DNA of 64,000 nucleotides from Sulfurimonas sp. (GCF_028714975.1 NZ_JAQTLH010000003.1:1-64000); one strand, 5' to 3'; numbered from the stretch's first letter, positions 9,486 through 19,962 are shown. Numbers and translations: made by a program. The notes: generated from the letters alone by a model not told the origin.

Positions 9486-10342
9486 AAAATATATTTTCTC
9501 CGATTTTAGCAATAATGAAATTTATTCAAGATCATTTTAAAGCTATGATTTTTTTACTTATAGTTTTTCTGATTTTTGCACCGCAAAGCAATGATGATTT
9601 AACACAAAACAATCTTCAGCAAATAAACCTCTCCGGTCCTATTATGGAAGTTGCAGAGGTCGTAAAACAGATTGATGAAGCAGCCTCAAATAAGCTCATC
9701 AAAGGTATTTTACTAAATGTCGATTCTCCCGGCGGAGCGGTTGCACCCTCTATCGAAGTTGCCTATGCGGTAAAAAGAGCAAGAGAGATAAAACCGGTTG
9801 TCGTTTATGCCAGCGGAACGATTGCAAGCGGCAGCTACTACGCAAGTATTTGGGCAAATGAGATAATCGCAAATCCCGGTTCTATGGTCGGAAGCATCGG
9901 TGTAATTATGCAAGGGGCTGATGTGAGTGAACTTATGAACAAAGTCGGCATCAAATCCCAAAGCGTTCAAGCCGGAAAATATAAAAAAGTCGGAGCAAGT
10001 GATCGAGAGTGGACGGAATATGAAAAAAATGAGTTAAATAAAGTAATATACGGAACATACGACCTCTTTACTGCTGATGTTGCGGCTGCAAGAGGATTGG
10101 ATATAAACAAAAGAGATACTTTTGCAAATGCCCATATATTTACGGCTCATCAAGCGAAAGATGTAGGCTTAATAGACAATATAGGTGTTGCATATGATGC
10201 TAAAAATAGATTAATTGAACTTAGCGGGGTAACTAAACCGAAATGGAATGAAGAGGATAAAATTGATAAAATCATGAAAAAACTCTCTGCACAAACGGCA
10301 GTTACTCTTCACACCTACTTTCCCGCTTTGGTGTTAAAATAA
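9473..10342 (+). CDS. sppA: Signal peptide peptidase SppA
   Basis: A membrane-anchored serine protease that degrades cleaved signal peptides. The 289-residue protein has one N-terminal transmembrane segment (about 22-38), then a ClpP-fold core with NVDSPGGAV, the nucleophile Ser119 in IASGSYYAS, and the general-base lysine within AGKYKKVGAS (169-172). Its size fits the short, single-domain SppA form. It overlaps the preceding deaminase gene by 13 bases and converges on ogt. Confidence 0.93.
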   Translation: MQSIKNIFSPILAIMKFIQDHFKAMIFLLIVFLIFAPQSNDDLTQNNLQQINLSGPIMEVAEVVKQIDEAASNKLIKGILLNVDSPGGAVAPSIEVAYAVKRAREIKPVVVYASGTIASGSYYASIWANEIIANPGSMVGSIGVIMQGADVSELMNKVGIKSQSVQAGKYKKVGASDREWTEYEKNELNKVIYGTYDLFTADVAAARGLDINKRDTFANAHIFTAHQAKDVGLIDNIGVAYDAKNRLIELSGVTKPKWNEEDKIDKIMKKLSAQTAVTLHTYFPALVLK

Positions 10343-10351
10343 AATCTCTAC

Positions 10352-10379
10352 TTTTACTCTTTCTCAAGAGAGAGTAAAA
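10352..10379. terminator. Hairpin at the sppA/ogt convergence
   Basis: TTTTACTCT (10352-10360) and AGAGTAAAA (10371-10379) form a 9-bp stem with a 10-base loop. It starts 10 bases after the sppA stop and lies inside the last codons of the convergent ogt gene. AT-rich sequence follows on both strands. A bidirectional terminator is plausible, although neither side has an uninterrupted long T tract. Confidence 0.5.
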
Positions 10380-10821
10380 ACTCTTTTCTCCATAATCCTC
10401 CGCTATACCCGCCTATGCTGCCGTTTGAAGAGATAACACGATGACAAGGTATAAGAATAGAGATTGGGTTCTTGCCATTTGCATTTGCGACTGCTCTTGT
10501 AGCTTTTGGATTGCCGAATATTTTTGCCTCATTTGCATATGATAGCGTTGAGCCGTAGGGTATTTTTAACAGTGTATCCCAAACACCCTTTTGAAATATA
10601 GTCCCGCTTGGAGAGAGCGGTATGGTAAAAATCTGTCGTTTTTTTGCAAAGTATTCCCCAAGTTCCACTTCTAATTGAATTAAAAGCGAATGGTTTGAGT
10701 TCTCATCCGCTACCGACAAGTCGTCTATAAAATCAAGATAAGAAAGAGCATCATCGTCTGCTTTAGCTATCATTTTGCCGATCGGAGTCGCGATAATGCG
10801 TACAAAAGAAGATGATTTCAC
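10354..10821 (-). CDS. ogt: Methylated-DNA-[protein]-cysteine S-methyltransferase
   Basis: A suicide DNA-repair protein that removes alkyl groups from O6-alkylguanine. The 155-residue protein has the active-site motif IPCHRVI with Cys126, the DNA-binding helix RAVANANGKNPI and the GVWDTLLKIPYGSTLSY segment. Length is typical of Ogt rather than of the Ada fusion. It is separated by 8 bases from the upstream unknown gene on the same strand. Confidence 0.95.
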   Translation of the reverse strand: MKSSSFVRIIATPIGKMIAKADDDALSYLDFIDDLSVADENSNHSLLIQLEVELGEYFAKKRQIFTIPLSPSGTIFQKGVWDTLLKIPYGSTLSYANEAKIFGNPKATRAVANANGKNPISILIPCHRVISSNGSIGGYSGGLWRKEFLLSLEKE

Positions 10822-10829
10822 GGGGCTGA

Positions 10830-11243
10830 TTATTTCTCTTTTTTTTCTGGCTTTTTTCTAAACATATGGTATTTTTCTCTCTCAAGCAGATCTTCAACAT
10901 ATGACGGTTCTGCTTTTTTTACATTTTTCCAAATACCCGATGGAAGTCTTACTTGAAGTCTTTTCTTCTCTTTTAGTTTTATAATCTTTTTAATTGAGAG
11001 TATTTTTGAAACAGGAGAAAAGTCGACATCAGTTAAATCTATATCATTTTTATAAAAAAGCGTCTGCTTGTTAAAGTTTCCCCATCCCGGAATTCCATCT
11101 TCGGTATAGGGAACTTCATAATCGTTTTTAAAATTTACCATCAGTTTATAGTGGCTATTTTCAAAAATTTGAGAAACTTCACCTGCACCGAACACCAAAC
11201 CATAGACGCTGTCTCCGACTTTAGCATTATCAAAATAAGCCAT
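10830..11243 (-). CDS. Conserved hypothetical protein, SH3/KOW-like start
   Basis: A 137-residue protein that I do not recognise. The first 60 residues (VGDSVYGLVFGAGEVSQI, then YKLMVNFKNDYEVPYTEDG) look like a small beta-barrel of the SH3/KOW or CarD-N type. The C-terminal half is strongly basic (KKIIKLKEKKRLQVRLP and the tail FRKKPEKKEK), which would suit nucleic-acid binding. It precedes ogt on the same strand. No function should be assigned. Confidence 0.7.
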   Translation of the reverse strand: MAYFDNAKVGDSVYGLVFGAGEVSQIFENSHYKLMVNFKNDYEVPYTEDGIPGWGNFNKQTLFYKNDIDLTDVDFSPVSKILSIKKIIKLKEKKRLQVRLPSGIWKNVKKAEPSYVEDLLEREKYHMFRKKPEKKEK

Positions 11244-11294
11244 GTTATAATCCTCTTTTTTTTAGGATTATACACTATATTTATTACTAAAAAA

Positions 11295-11894
11295 TTACAG
11301 TTCTACTACTTTAACGACGCTAGATTTGTTTTCAAATATTCTCTTAACTCTGTCTTGCCAAAGCGCACCGAACTCTTTTATCTCTTCCTTATTCGCCATA
11401 CCGCCCATCATTTTTTGCATCAACTGCTGCATTTTAGGATTTCCGCCGATTGATGAAGGATCATAATATACATCCACGCTTTTGCCGCTGTCGGCTCTTG
11501 TAAATCTGACAGATGCACTGATATCTGCATTAAAATCCATCAAAGAGTGTCTTGCAAATTTCCCTGCCAGCCCTTTAAAACCGCTTTTGTCGGTTGCACC
11601 CGTGATTTGAGAAACAACATTGCTGATTACGCCTGCAACTCCGTCTTCAAGAGACTCTTTAAACTTAACTTTAATCTCCCCTCTAACTGCTAAAGAGTTA
11701 GGATAAAGAGCTTTTAATCCCTCTAAAGTGATTAAATAAGCCCCTGCAACAGTCGGACAACTATGCCCTGCCGATTTTACTGCATCTAAAAATGTAAACT
11801 CATATATGCCGTCTTCAAATGCACCTAAAACATTTGAGAGCGGATCTACAACTTTAATACTCTCTACACTGTTAAAAAACTCCGGATATTTCAT
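11295..11894 (-). CDS. FmdE-like conserved protein
   Basis: A 199-residue protein with GHSCPTVAGAYLITLEGLKAL near residues 42-62. This resembles the GH-CP motif of FmdE-type domains (formylmethanofuran dehydrogenase subunit E family), where Cys and His can bind metal. The middle part (SLEDGVAGVISNVVSQITGA) and the Met-rich NPKMQQLMQKMMGGMANKE segment have no clear counterpart that I know. Its start overlaps the xseA stop by 4 bases (ATGA), so it is probably translated with xseA. The substrate is unknown. Confidence 0.7.
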   Translation of the reverse strand: MKYPEFFNSVESIKVVDPLSNVLGAFEDGIYEFTFLDAVKSAGHSCPTVAGAYLITLEGLKALYPNSLAVRGEIKVKFKESLEDGVAGVISNVVSQITGATDKSGFKGLAGKFARHSLMDFNADISASVRFTRADSGKSVDVYYDPSSIGGNPKMQQLMQKMMGGMANKEEIKEFGALWQDRVKRIFENKSSVVKVVEL

Positions 11895-13153
11895 ACAAAC
11901 CCCTTTATATCTATTTTTTTAAGAACTTTTGCGCTTACGACAACTTCATCACTCATCAAATCAAAGGTTTCATCTACTTTAAGCGATGAAATATCAATAA
12001 CTTTGGAATCTTTAGAAATCTGTGCAAAACCCTTTTTACTTCTGAATTTTGGATGGTTGGATTCTAACATTTTTTGCAGACTTGATACTTGATTTTGAGC
12101 AATATTGATTTTATTCTCAATCACATAAGGAAATCTATCTCTTAAGAGTTCCATATCTTTACCAAAGCTTTGCATCTTAAATGAAATCGTTTGATTTAGC
12201 GTCTCTCTTATCTGCTTGATTTCATCTATTTTTTGAGTTATTTTTTTCTCAATCGAGTGTTGCAAATAGAGATTTGTAAGATGCGTAAGTTCCTGTTTGG
12301 AGTTATAAATTTTCTGTTCTATTTTTTGAGTAAAAGCAGATACAAGGGAGTCGATGTATTGATAAAGTTCATTAGAATCAGGCAATATCATCTGCATCGC
12401 GGCACTGGGTGTTGGAGCTCGCAAATCTGCTACAAAATCGCTTATAACCCAGTCTATCTCATGACCAACAGCGGAAACGATAGGCGTTAGGGCTTTAAAA
12501 ATCGCATCTGCGACTATCTCTTCATTAAATGCCCACAAGTCCTCTATGCTTCCGCCGCCGCGACCTACCACGATTATGTCATACCCTTTGGTATCGGCCA
12601 AAGAAAGAGCTTTTACGATAGAAGAAGAAGCATTTTCTCCTTGAACCAAAACATCATAAATATCAATTTCCAAAGCTCTGTATCTGTTCTGTGCCACTCT
12701 TAGCATATCTTGAAGAGCTGCACCCGTTGCAGAGGTAATTAGGGCGATTTTTTTCGGAAATTTAGGAAGTTGCTTTTTCCTTGAGGCATCAAAATAACCC
12801 TGAGCCGATAGTTTGTTTTTCAACTGCTCGTAAGCCAAAGCCAAAGCGCCATGACCGGATGGCTGTATCGTAAAACAGTTTATTTGATACTCGCCGCGCG
12901 GTTTATATAAAGTTACGGCTCCATCAAGAATTACTTTTAATCCTTCTTGGAGTTGAAACTTTAGTTTTGCGGCGTTTGCTTTAAAAATAACGGCTTTAAT
13001 CGTCGAGTTTTCGTCTTTGAGCGTAAAATAGATATGACCACTGTTGTGAAAAGTTATTCTTGAGAGTTCTCCCTCTACCAAAACTCTCTCAAATGTACTC
13101 TCAAGCAGAGTTTTTATCTGCTCATTGAGAGAAGAGACACTTAGGGTATACAC
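11891..13153 (-). CDS. xseA: Exodeoxyribonuclease VII large subunit
   Basis: A single-strand-specific DNA exonuclease subunit of 420 residues. It has an N-terminal OB fold (VEGELSRITFHNSGHIYFTL), the central nuclease domain with ALITSATGAALQDML, VGRGGGSIEDLWAFNEE and SAVGHEIDWVISDFVADLRAPTPSAA, and a long coiled-coil region at about 265-365. The small subunit XseB is not encoded nearby. The gene follows the menaquinone methyltransferase gene by 8 bases. Confidence 0.95.
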   Translation of the reverse strand: MYTLSVSSLNEQIKTLLESTFERVLVEGELSRITFHNSGHIYFTLKDENSTIKAVIFKANAAKLKFQLQEGLKVILDGAVTLYKPRGEYQINCFTIQPSGHGALALAYEQLKNKLSAQGYFDASRKKQLPKFPKKIALITSATGAALQDMLRVAQNRYRALEIDIYDVLVQGENASSSIVKALSLADTKGYDIIVVGRGGGSIEDLWAFNEEIVADAIFKALTPIVSAVGHEIDWVISDFVADLRAPTPSAAMQMILPDSNELYQYIDSLVSAFTQKIEQKIYNSKQELTHLTNLYLQHSIEKKITQKIDEIKQIRETLNQTISFKMQSFGKDMELLRDRFPYVIENKINIAQNQVSSLQKMLESNHPKFRSKKGFAQISKDSKVIDISSLKVDETFDLMSDEVVVSAKVLKKIDIKGFV

Positions 13154-13161
13154 CTTTTTAC

Positions 13162-13872
13162 CTATTTTTTTCTTGCTATTAAGAGGGTTGAGATATCCAT
13201 CGAGAAACTTTTTGCATAAACAATTTCAAATCCTGCATCAACAAGCTCTTTTTTCATATTTTCAACCGTTGAGAAATCCTCTATGGAGTTTGGCAGATAT
13301 TCGTATGCTTCTAGGTTTTTAGAGATAAAACCGCCGATTTTCGGCAAAACTTTATTCATGTAAAAATCTCTGATTTTTCCAAGCATTGACGGATTTTCGT
13401 TTTTCATAAACTCAAGTATTACTACAAGACCGCCCTGTTTTAAAACTCTGTTAAACTCTCTTAGGGCTGCTTCTCTCTCAACGACATTTCTGATGCCGTA
13501 TGTAATGCTTAAGATATCAGCACTGCTATCTTGAAGAGGGATTTCAGTTGCCTTTGATATATGGTAGTTAAATTTAGGAAATTTCTCTCTTGCTACACTC
13601 ACCATTCCATTTGATGGGTCAACACCGACTATCTCTCCAACTGCTATACCGTTTGTCTCTGATCTTTTTTTCCAAAAGTCCATCATATCACCGGTTCCGC
13701 AAGCAACATCCACAATTTTATCAATAGAGTCTTGTGCATAAAAACCATATGCTAAATCACAAGCCTTTCTTCTCCAGCTCTTATCCACTCCCATGCTCAT
13801 AACACGATTTGCAGTGTCGTATGTAGGTGCGATATTATCAAACATCGATACTATTTTTTCTTGTTTTTCCAT
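13162..13872 (-). CDS. ubiE: Demethylmenaquinone methyltransferase
   Basis: Performs the last step of menaquinone synthesis by C-methylating demethylmenaquinone with S-adenosylmethionine. Motifs: MFDNIAPTYDTANRVMSMGVD, the SAM-binding VDVACGTGDMMD, and ITYGIRNVVERE. I chose the ATG at 13872 (236 residues), 5 bases after the ribD stop and preceded by AAGGGG/AAGAG. An upstream GTG at 13896 would overlap ribD by 19 bases. Because Campylobacterota use menaquinone, menG is an equally good name. It fits with the futalosine-type deaminase at 8262. Confidence 0.92.
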   Translation of the reverse strand: MEKQEKIVSMFDNIAPTYDTANRVMSMGVDKSWRRKACDLAYGFYAQDSIDKIVDVACGTGDMMDFWKKRSETNGIAVGEIVGVDPSNGMVSVAREKFPKFNYHISKATEIPLQDSSADILSITYGIRNVVEREAALREFNRVLKQGGLVVILEFMKNENPSMLGKIRDFYMNKVLPKIGGFISKNLEAYEYLPNSIEDFSTVENMKKELVDAGFEIVYAKSFSMDISTLLIARKK

Positions 13873-13877
13873 AACTC

Positions 13878-14885
13878 TTAACCCCTTCTCATCCACATAA
13901 TTATATCTTGCTCATCTTTTTGTATATTTAAAATATCAAATTTATCTTCAATTCCCGTAAAATTCATATTTCCGCCGATTTGCGCTGACAAAAAACATAG
14001 ATAATAATCGACAAAATCTTTAGAGAGTTCAAACATACTTTGTCCCCCCTCAATCATAATGTTTTTATAATTTTCTAAAATAGAAAAATTGTCAGAAATT
14101 ATTACTTTTCTGTCATTGACATTAAAAAGCGGGATAGTTTTATCAAACTCCGTGCTTTTTGATACGATTAATATATCCGGCGCTCTGCCATCAGCAAGCC
14201 TTGCATCTAAAGTAGGTCTGTCAATTCGTACCGTATTTCCGCCGATAACTAACAAATCACATACATCTCTCATGGCATGAACTAAAGTTCTGGAACTGTT
14301 TGAACTTATAGTTCCGCCGTCAACCGTACCGTTTAATCTCTGTGCCCACTTAAAAAAAACAAATCTCTTGCTTTGCCATAATTTAAAAGGGTTTAGCAAA
14401 GCATCGCACTCTTTTGCTAAAACACAATTTTCAACTTCAATATCTGCATCTTCGACTATTTTATTGCCGCCGCAAGCTGCTTCATTGGAGTCTAATGAAC
14501 CGACAAAAAGTTTTTTTATTTTAAGTTTTGATAGAAGAGTCGCGCAAGAGGGTGTTTTGCCTATATGTGAACATGGCTCTAATGTTGTAAAAACAGTTAT
14601 GCCGTTAAAACAGCCATTATGATTTTCTAAAAGATGTGTGTGTATTTGAGCTGAAGTAGTAAGTTCTAAAATTTTTTCATCATTTGTTAATTTAAAATAC
14701 GCTGTTTTCAACGCTTCTACTTCAGCATGCGGCTCTCCTGCTCTCTTGTGAGCTTCCACTGCTAAAATTTCACCGTTATTTCCGACAATAGTACAACCTA
14801 CTGCAGGATTTGCAAAAGTAACACCTTGATATTTCCAAGCCTCTCTCAAGGCTAAGTTCATGTAAAACTTTTTGTCAATTACCAT
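13878..14885 (-). CDS. ribD: Bifunctional riboflavin biosynthesis protein RibD
   Basis: Deaminates and then reduces the pyrimidine intermediate of riboflavin synthesis. The N-terminal deaminase domain has the zinc motif HAEVEA and later TTLEPCSHIGKTPSCATLL. The C-terminal reductase domain starts near residue 190 (FFKWAQRLNGTVDGGTISSNSSR). At 335 residues the reductase part is somewhat short and diverged at the end, as often seen in Campylobacterota. The start overlaps the rimP stop region by 7 bases. Confidence 0.93.
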   Translation of the reverse strand: MVIDKKFYMNLALREAWKYQGVTFANPAVGCTIVGNNGEILAVEAHKRAGEPHAEVEALKTAYFKLTNDEKILELTTSAQIHTHLLENHNGCFNGITVFTTLEPCSHIGKTPSCATLLSKLKIKKLFVGSLDSNEAACGGNKIVEDADIEVENCVLAKECDALLNPFKLWQSKRFVFFKWAQRLNGTVDGGTISSNSSRTLVHAMRDVCDLLVIGGNTVRIDRPTLDARLADGRAPDILIVSKSTEFDKTIPLFNVNDRKVIISDNFSILENYKNIMIEGGQSMFELSKDFVDYYLCFLSAQIGGNMNFTGIEDKFDILNIQKDEQDIIMWMRRG

Positions 14886-15328
14886 TCAAAGTATGTTTTA
14901 GCTTTTGAAATTTGAGAAAAATCAACTACAACTTCTTCGCCATCAACATCTAAAAAAATCTTAGAATCTTCAACTTTAAGGAGTGTCCCCAGAAGTTTAA
15001 CTTTTGCTTTTAATGTAAGAGCAACTTTTTCTCCGACTGACATTTCAAACTGTTTTATAGAGCTGATTTTTCTCTCTATTCCTGCACTTCCCACTTCAAG
15101 TCTATAATCTCCGGAAACAGGCGGTTTAACATCAAGAAGAGGGGAGATAAGACGGGTTAGATTAACGCACTCATCTAAACTGACACCCTTTCTTTTTCCA
15201 TCTTCAAAAGTGCCTGAAAGCACATTTACTCTATAGATAGTGTCATCGCCGTCTCTTGCTACAGAGATATCATAAAGCTCTAAACCTACTGATTTGGCAA
15301 AAAGTTCTATATCTTTTTCTAAACTCAT
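14879..15328 (-). CDS. rimP: Ribosome maturation factor RimP
   Basis: A 149-residue 30S-subunit maturation factor. It has the N-terminal alpha/beta domain with DGDDTIYRVNVLSG, the SGDYRLEVGSAGIERKI motif that matches the conserved EVSSPG-like turn, and a C-terminal SH3 domain ending DFSQISKAKTYFEW. It lies directly after rbfA and infB, the usual translation-factor block. Confidence 0.93.
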   Translation of the reverse strand: MSLEKDIELFAKSVGLELYDISVARDGDDTIYRVNVLSGTFEDGKRKGVSLDECVNLTRLISPLLDVKPPVSGDYRLEVGSAGIERKISSIKQFEMSVGEKVALTLKAKVKLLGTLLKVEDSKIFLDVDGEEVVVDFSQISKAKTYFEW

Positions 15329-15335
15329 AAACTAC

Positions 15336-15686
15336 CTACTCTTTAGCAATTTTTTTAAACAACTCTTCAATACTTTGAGCTTTTTTTAGTTGTTCATCAA
15401 ACTCAAATGTAAATTTTACAGGGCGAAACCAGCCTTGATCTTTCATACAAAAATCTTCTACGATAGGTCTGGCTTTTTTTAGCAATTTTAAAAACTCACC
15501 CTTCTCTTCTTCACTAAATGAAGCTGGGTCAATGTAAACTTTAGCATCACTTCTGCCGCGTGAGCATTTGACATCTATAACGGTTAACTGATGCAATCTT
15601 TTATCATTTAAACTGCCAAGAGCTTCTGGAATCAATTCTAAGAGAACCGACTCCGTTCTCTTTACTTTTATCTGGGCTTCTGTCAC
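15336..15686 (-). CDS. rbfA: 30S ribosome-binding factor RbfA
   Basis: A 116-residue KH-type ribosome-maturation factor. The N-terminus [21 protein letters not shown] and the central [19 protein letters not shown] fit the family. The end, with [22 protein letters not shown], matches the typical tail. Its start overlaps the infB stop by 4 bases (ATGA). Confidence 0.93.
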   Translation of the reverse strand: MTEAQIKVKRTESVLLELIPEALGSLNDKRLHQLTVIDVKCSRGRSDAKVYIDPASFSEEEKGEFLKLLKKARPIVEDFCMKDQGWFRPVKFTFEFDEQLKKAQSIEELFKKIAKE

Positions 15687-18322
15687 AGAGATACTTTTTG
15701 TTCAATTTTTTTGAATGTTTCAATTACATCGCCGACAATAACATCATCATAGCCTTTAATCATAACACCGCACTCATATCCGTAACCGATCTCTTCAACA
15801 TCATCTTTGAAGCGTTTTAGTGAAGTCAATGAACCCTCATGTACGACGACTCCGTTACGAATAACACGAACAAGACCGCCGCGAACAAGCTTACCGTCAA
15901 CAACGACACATCCCGCAACCATACCCTTAGGAGATTTGAATGTATCTCTAACTTCTGCTTGACCTGTATTTTCTTCACTGAATTTCGGCGACATCATTCC
16001 AGTTAGCATGCCTGTCATATCATCAAGAAGTTGATAGATAATAGAATAAGTTCTTATATCTACATTTCTCTGTTTAGCTAACGCTTTTACACTACCTGTC
16101 GGACGAACATTAAATCCAAGTAAAACACAGTTTTCGCTATTTCCGACAAGTTCAACATCATTTTCGGTAATTCCGCCGACACCTGAGGAGATAATATTAA
16201 TTTTTACTTCATCATTTCTCAGTTCACCAAGTGCACTTCTAATTGCCTCAAGCGAACCGTGAACATCTGTTTTAAGAACGACTTTAAGAGATTTTAATCT
16301 TCCCTCTGCAATCATGCTAGTCATATCTTCTAGCGTAGATTTTGTACTATGAGACAACTCTTTATGTCTGTCATACTCATGTCGTTTTTGTGCATACTCT
16401 CTAGCCTCTTTATCGCTAGCCATCGCCATCATGACTTCACCGGAAGGCGGAACTTCATTCAAACCTACAACCACTGCCGTATGACTAGGTTTTATGCTCT
16501 TAATCTGTTGCTTATTCTCGTTTATCAGAGCTTTTACACGACCGTACGAACTACCACAAACTACATAGTCTCCGACTTTTAAAGTTCCGTTTTGAACAAT
16601 TACGGTTGCAACGGGACCGCGACCTTTTTCTAATGAACTCTCAACTACGGCAGCTTTTGCCATCGCATTTTCATTTGCTTTAAGATCTAAAACTTCTGCC
16701 GTGAGCAAAATATTTTCAAGCAAATCATCGATTCCCATTCCTGATTTTGCAGAAAGCGGAATAAACTCGATATCTCCACCCCAATCAATCGGATTAAGAC
16801 CACGCTCAGCCATTTGAGCTTTTACCATATCAGGGTTAGCAGTCGGTTTATCCATTTTATTGAGTGCTACAATAACAGGAACTCCCGACTCTTTTGCCAA
16901 CTTAATAACTTCATCCGTTTGAGGTTTAACACCGTCATCCGCAGCTACGACTATAATGATAATATCGGTAACATCGGTACCTCTTTGTCTCATTTGAGAA
17001 AATGCCGCGTGACCCGGAGTATCAATAAAAGTAATTGCTTTTCCGTGTTGCTCGATTGTATAAGCACCGATATGCTGCGTAATACCGCCTGCCTCGCTAG
17101 CCGTTACTTTTGCTTTTCTAATCGCATCTAAAAGTGATGTTTTACCATGGTCGACATGCCCCATTATAGTAATTACAGGCGGTCTCTCAGTGGCATTCTC
17201 ATCTATCTCTTGTGATAAATCTTCTTCATAATTAAACTCATTTTTCGGGTCAATTATAGTTACTTCTACACCAAACTCTTCAGATAAAATCTCAATCTCG
17301 TCATTTCCTAAAAAGTCATTTTTTGTCTTCATTACACCGAGATTAAACAGAGTTTTTATAACATCGGAAATCGGGCGGTTTAATTTCTCTGCAAATTCGT
17401 AAACACGAATATCTTCAGGAATTTCAACATGTGTTATAACTATATCTTCCGGCTTGTCCTTAGAATATTTTTTTCTCTTATCGCGAGAAACATTTTTTAC
17501 TTTCGGCGCTGATTTTTTATTTGAATTTCTACCAAGCGGCTTCGGAAGTTTAGATTTTTTTGGCTCATCTGCAATAATTTCATGTCTCTCCGTAGCATTT
17601 AAGTCAAGTAAAACAATCTGGTCATCCATGTCCATAGAAACTTCGCTTAAAGATCCTCCAAAAATATCAATTTTTACGCCTTGCTCTTGCTTTTTGGCTC
17701 CGGAACTCTGTTTTATTTTTTTCTTTTTTGCCAACTCTTCTAAAACTTCGGCACTTATTTTGCCGTAAGAAGATACTGTCGGAGTCTGTTTTACCGGCTG
17801 AGCATGGCTTTGAACATTTTTTTCCTCTTCTCTTGGCTGTTTCTTTTTAACAATTTTAAGTCCGGATGGCTTTATCTGCATTTTTTTAGGATCGACAATA
17901 TCTAATGCACTGTCATCTTCTTTAGTCTCTTTTTCTTCGGCTTTTGCCACCGATGCGACCGCCTCAGAATCTTCTTTTTTCTCGATTTTCTGAACTTCTC
18001 TTACGGAAGTATCTTTGTTTACACTCTCCGTATGTGTTGCTTTTGGTGCTGTCGTCTCTATTTTTTTGATTTCATCTTTAGGAGTTTTTTCTTCTTTTTG
18101 AGTATCACTTATTGATTTAACAGGCGTATTTGTTTCTGATTTCGGCGTTTCTGCATGTTCACCGCTCATAATATAGTTCATTAAGCCTTCAGCTTCTTGC
18201 ATTGTAACTGAACTGTTTGCTGATTTTACATCAATTCCCATATCCAAGGCTTTTTTAACTACATCTTTAGAAGCTATTCCTAGCTCTTTAGCAATTTCGT
18301 GTACTCTAACTTTTTCTGTCAT
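15683..18322 (-). CDS. infB: Translation initiation factor IF-2
   Basis: The GTPase that brings initiator tRNA to the 30S subunit. The 879-residue protein has an N-terminal IF2N domain ([22 protein letters not shown]), a long charged linker rich in Lys, Glu, Pro and Ser (about 50-290), and a second IF2N-like domain near 300 ([24 protein letters not shown]). The G domain carries [17 protein letters not shown] and NKMD, followed by the beta-barrel and C-terminal fMet-tRNA domains. The start overlaps ylxR by 17 bases. Confidence 0.96.
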   Translation of the reverse strand: MTEKVRVHEIAKELGIASKDVVKKALDMGIDVKSANSSVTMQEAEGLMNYIMSGEHAETPKSETNTPVKSISDTQKEEKTPKDEIKKIETTAPKATHTESVNKDTSVREVQKIEKKEDSEAVASVAKAEEKETKEDDSALDIVDPKKMQIKPSGLKIVKKKQPREEEKNVQSHAQPVKQTPTVSSYGKISAEVLEELAKKKKIKQSSGAKKQEQGVKIDIFGGSLSEVSMDMDDQIVLLDLNATERHEIIADEPKKSKLPKPLGRNSNKKSAPKVKNVSRDKRKKYSKDKPEDIVITHVEIPEDIRVYEFAEKLNRPISDVIKTLFNLGVMKTKNDFLGNDEIEILSEEFGVEVTIIDPKNEFNYEEDLSQEIDENATERPPVITIMGHVDHGKTSLLDAIRKAKVTASEAGGITQHIGAYTIEQHGKAITFIDTPGHAAFSQMRQRGTDVTDIIIIVVAADDGVKPQTDEVIKLAKESGVPVIVALNKMDKPTANPDMVKAQMAERGLNPIDWGGDIEFIPLSAKSGMGIDDLLENILLTAEVLDLKANENAMAKAAVVESSLEKGRGPVATVIVQNGTLKVGDYVVCGSSYGRVKALINENKQQIKSIKPSHTAVVVGLNEVPPSGEVMMAMASDKEAREYAQKRHEYDRHKELSHSTKSTLEDMTSMIAEGRLKSLKVVLKTDVHGSLEAIRSALGELRNDEVKINIISSGVGGITENDVELVGNSENCVLLGFNVRPTGSVKALAKQRNVDIRTYSIIYQLLDDMTGMLTGMMSPKFSEENTGQAEVRDTFKSPKGMVAGCVVVDGKLVRGGLVRVIRNGVVVHEGSLTSLKRFKDDVEEIGYGYECGVMIKGYDDVIVGDVIETFKKIEQKVSL

Positions 18323-18569
18323 CAGTGATGATCTCCTTTAGTATGTTCGAAAATTTGTCCCTATCCCCACTTTTGCATTGTCGCATAAGTGCTTTTAATA
18401 CTTTTTTGCTATCTTCAAGACAAATTTTACATATATAAAAACTTCTACCGTTACCTCTAAAAAGACTAAGTTGTGAATCTACGCACTGAAGTCTGATAAG
18501 ATTGTTTTGTGCATCTCTTTGCCTGCAAGATATACACATCCTAAGAGGTTGATTAAATTTTTTTGCCAT
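18306..18569 (-). CDS. ylxR: YlxR-type RNA-binding protein (DUF448)
   Basis: A small protein (87 residues from the ATG at 18569; a TTG at 18578 would add three residues). It has the DUF448 hallmark [20 protein letters not shown] with a CxxC pair and later [14 protein letters not shown]. The fold binds RNA. In other bacteria ylxR lies between nusA and infB; here it directly precedes infB, and nusA is absent from the window. A second CxxC in the YICKIC segment might complete a metal site. Confidence 0.88.
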   Translation of the reverse strand: MAKKFNQPLRMCISCRQRDAQNNLIRLQCVDSQLSLFRGNGRSFYICKICLEDSKKVLKALMRQCKSGDRDKFSNILKEIITDDRKS

Positions 18570-18611
18570 TATATCCAAAAGTTCCTTGATTTATAGAAGA
18601 AGTAAACGAAC

Positions 18612-19493
18612 TTATTTATCTACAATAAGCCCGTCATTATCAAAATCTAATATTTTTACGACAAATTCAGGAAATTTTTGACTAAGCTTGTTGGCTATCG
18701 CTGCCGAATCCTCATCGTAAACCATTGAAAAAAATGTAGATCCGCTTCCTGAGAGCGTACTCATAAGCGCTCCGCTCTCATACGCTATTTTTTGTACGTT
18801 AAAAAGCTCCGGCAGAGTTTTCATTCTGGCTTTTTGATGAAACCTGTCTTGAGAAGCAAGTTTTAAAATTTCCCAATCTTCATTAAAAAATGCAGCAACA
18901 CTGAGTGCCGTATGAGAAAGATTGTAAACGGCATTCTCTTTTGAATATGATTTTGGAAGAAGCGTTCTTGCTTTTGCCGTACTCATCTGTTTGTTCGGTA
19001 TAACAACAACTGCTTTAATATAGTTTGGAAGATGTTTCTTTTGGGAAAAAACTTTTCCTTTCTCTACCGTAGCGGCATTAAAACCGCCCATAACCGCTGG
19101 AGTAATATTATCGGGGTGGGATTCATAAACTAGCGCATGATTGAGTATTCTTCTGTTTGAAACTTTAATTCCGGCAGCCTCATGAGCACTTGCAATTGCA
19201 CTTACAATTACCGCAGATGAACTTCCAAGCCCTCTTGACATCGGTATTTGGTTATAAAAGGTAAATTTAAAACTTTGTCTTTTTTTTGTCAATCTATTGT
19301 AGTGTTCATTAAAAATACTAATAAATAAATTATTACCTTTTAATTTTGGGTTATCTTCACCTTCGCCTTTAATGCTTACACTAAAAAATTTCGATGGATG
19401 AAATTCAACTATATTTCTTAAATCAACTGCTAAGCCTAAAGAATCAAATCCTGGTCCAAGGTTCGCACTGGTTGCCGGTACACTTACTGTCAC
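18612..19493 (-). CDS. thrB: Homoserine kinase ThrB
   Basis: Phosphorylates L-homoserine in threonine synthesis. The GHMP-kinase motifs are [21 protein letters not shown] at the N-terminus, the ATP loop [20 protein letters not shown], and [11 protein letters not shown] near the C-terminus. I chose the GTG at 19493 (293 residues): it lies 8 bases past the tsaB stop, has AGGA upstream, and places VTVSVPATS at the expected N-terminus. A longer frame back to 19568 would overlap tsaB by 68 bases and add a stretch with no family counterpart. Confidence 0.92.
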   Translation of the reverse strand: MTVSVPATSANLGPGFDSLGLAVDLRNIVEFHPSKFFSVSIKGEGEDNPKLKGNNLFISIFNEHYNRLTKKRQSFKFTFYNQIPMSRGLGSSSAVIVSAIASAHEAAGIKVSNRRILNHALVYESHPDNITPAVMGGFNAATVEKGKVFSQKKHLPNYIKAVVVIPNKQMSTAKARTLLPKSYSKENAVYNLSHTALSVAAFFNEDWEILKLASQDRFHQKARMKTLPELFNVQKIAYESGALMSTLSGSGSTFFSMVYDEDSAAIANKLSQKFPEFVVKILDFDNDGLIVDK

Positions 19494-19500
19494 TTTATTC

Positions 19501-19962
19501 CTATCCAACCGCCCCGATGCCATAAAGAGGAGTAGCAGTTGTGCTAAACTCACTATACTCAAGCACATCCGGAAGCATAAAACTTACCTCTGGCGCTATT
19601 TCTAGTTTTTGAGTTTTTATTTCTGATGAAACTTTAACAAAAAATAGCTTTCCAATCGCTTTGATTGGCTGATTTTTATTAAAATAAAATGCATCTGTTG
19701 CTAAAAGCGGTATATTTTTTAATATGCTCATTGATTTTAGAAATATATATGCTATTTTTATTGCCATAAAACTACCCGGTCCATTGGCATAAAAGAGTTT
19801 TTTTATCACATACTTGCGTGATAGCTCATCAAATATTTTTGGCAAAATATCTGAACTTTTTTCGTGAGTTACAATAGTCTCTATAAGTCTGTTATCTTCA
19901 TATATTCCTACTTGAAGCGGGGAAGAGAGGGTAATAAAGAGTAAATCAACACTCTTAAGCAT
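19501..19962 (-). CDS. tsaB: tRNA threonylcarbamoyladenosine protein TsaB (short form)
   Basis: TsaB helps TsaD and TsaE make the t6A modification at position 37 of ANN-decoding tRNAs. The 153-residue protein has the ASKHA-like start [20 protein letters not shown] and the [21 protein letters not shown] segment that matches the GPGSFTGLRIG motif of the family. It is much shorter than the about 230 residues of E. coli TsaB, as is common in Campylobacterota. It overlaps the lpxC stop by 8 bases and lies between lpxC and thrB, as in C. jejuni. Confidence 0.82.
   Translation of the reverse strand: MLKSVDLLFITLSSPLQVGIYEDNRLIETIVTHEKSSDILPKIFDELSRKYVIKKLFYANGPGSFMAIKIAYIFLKSMSILKNIPLLATDAFYFNKNQPIKAIGKLFFVKVSSEIKTQKLEIAPEVSFMLPDVLEYSEFSTTATPLYGIGAVG

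Noticed and set aside
11151-11453. A 100-residue plus-strand frame between two minus-strand genes
   Set aside because: It overlaps the 3' end of the FmdE-like gene and the start of the unknown gene, and its composition is typical of an antisense frame.
19494-19568. N-terminal extension of thrB
   Set aside because: The extra 25 residues overlap tsaB and have no counterpart in homoserine kinases; the GTG at 19493 has an RBS and the expected first motif.
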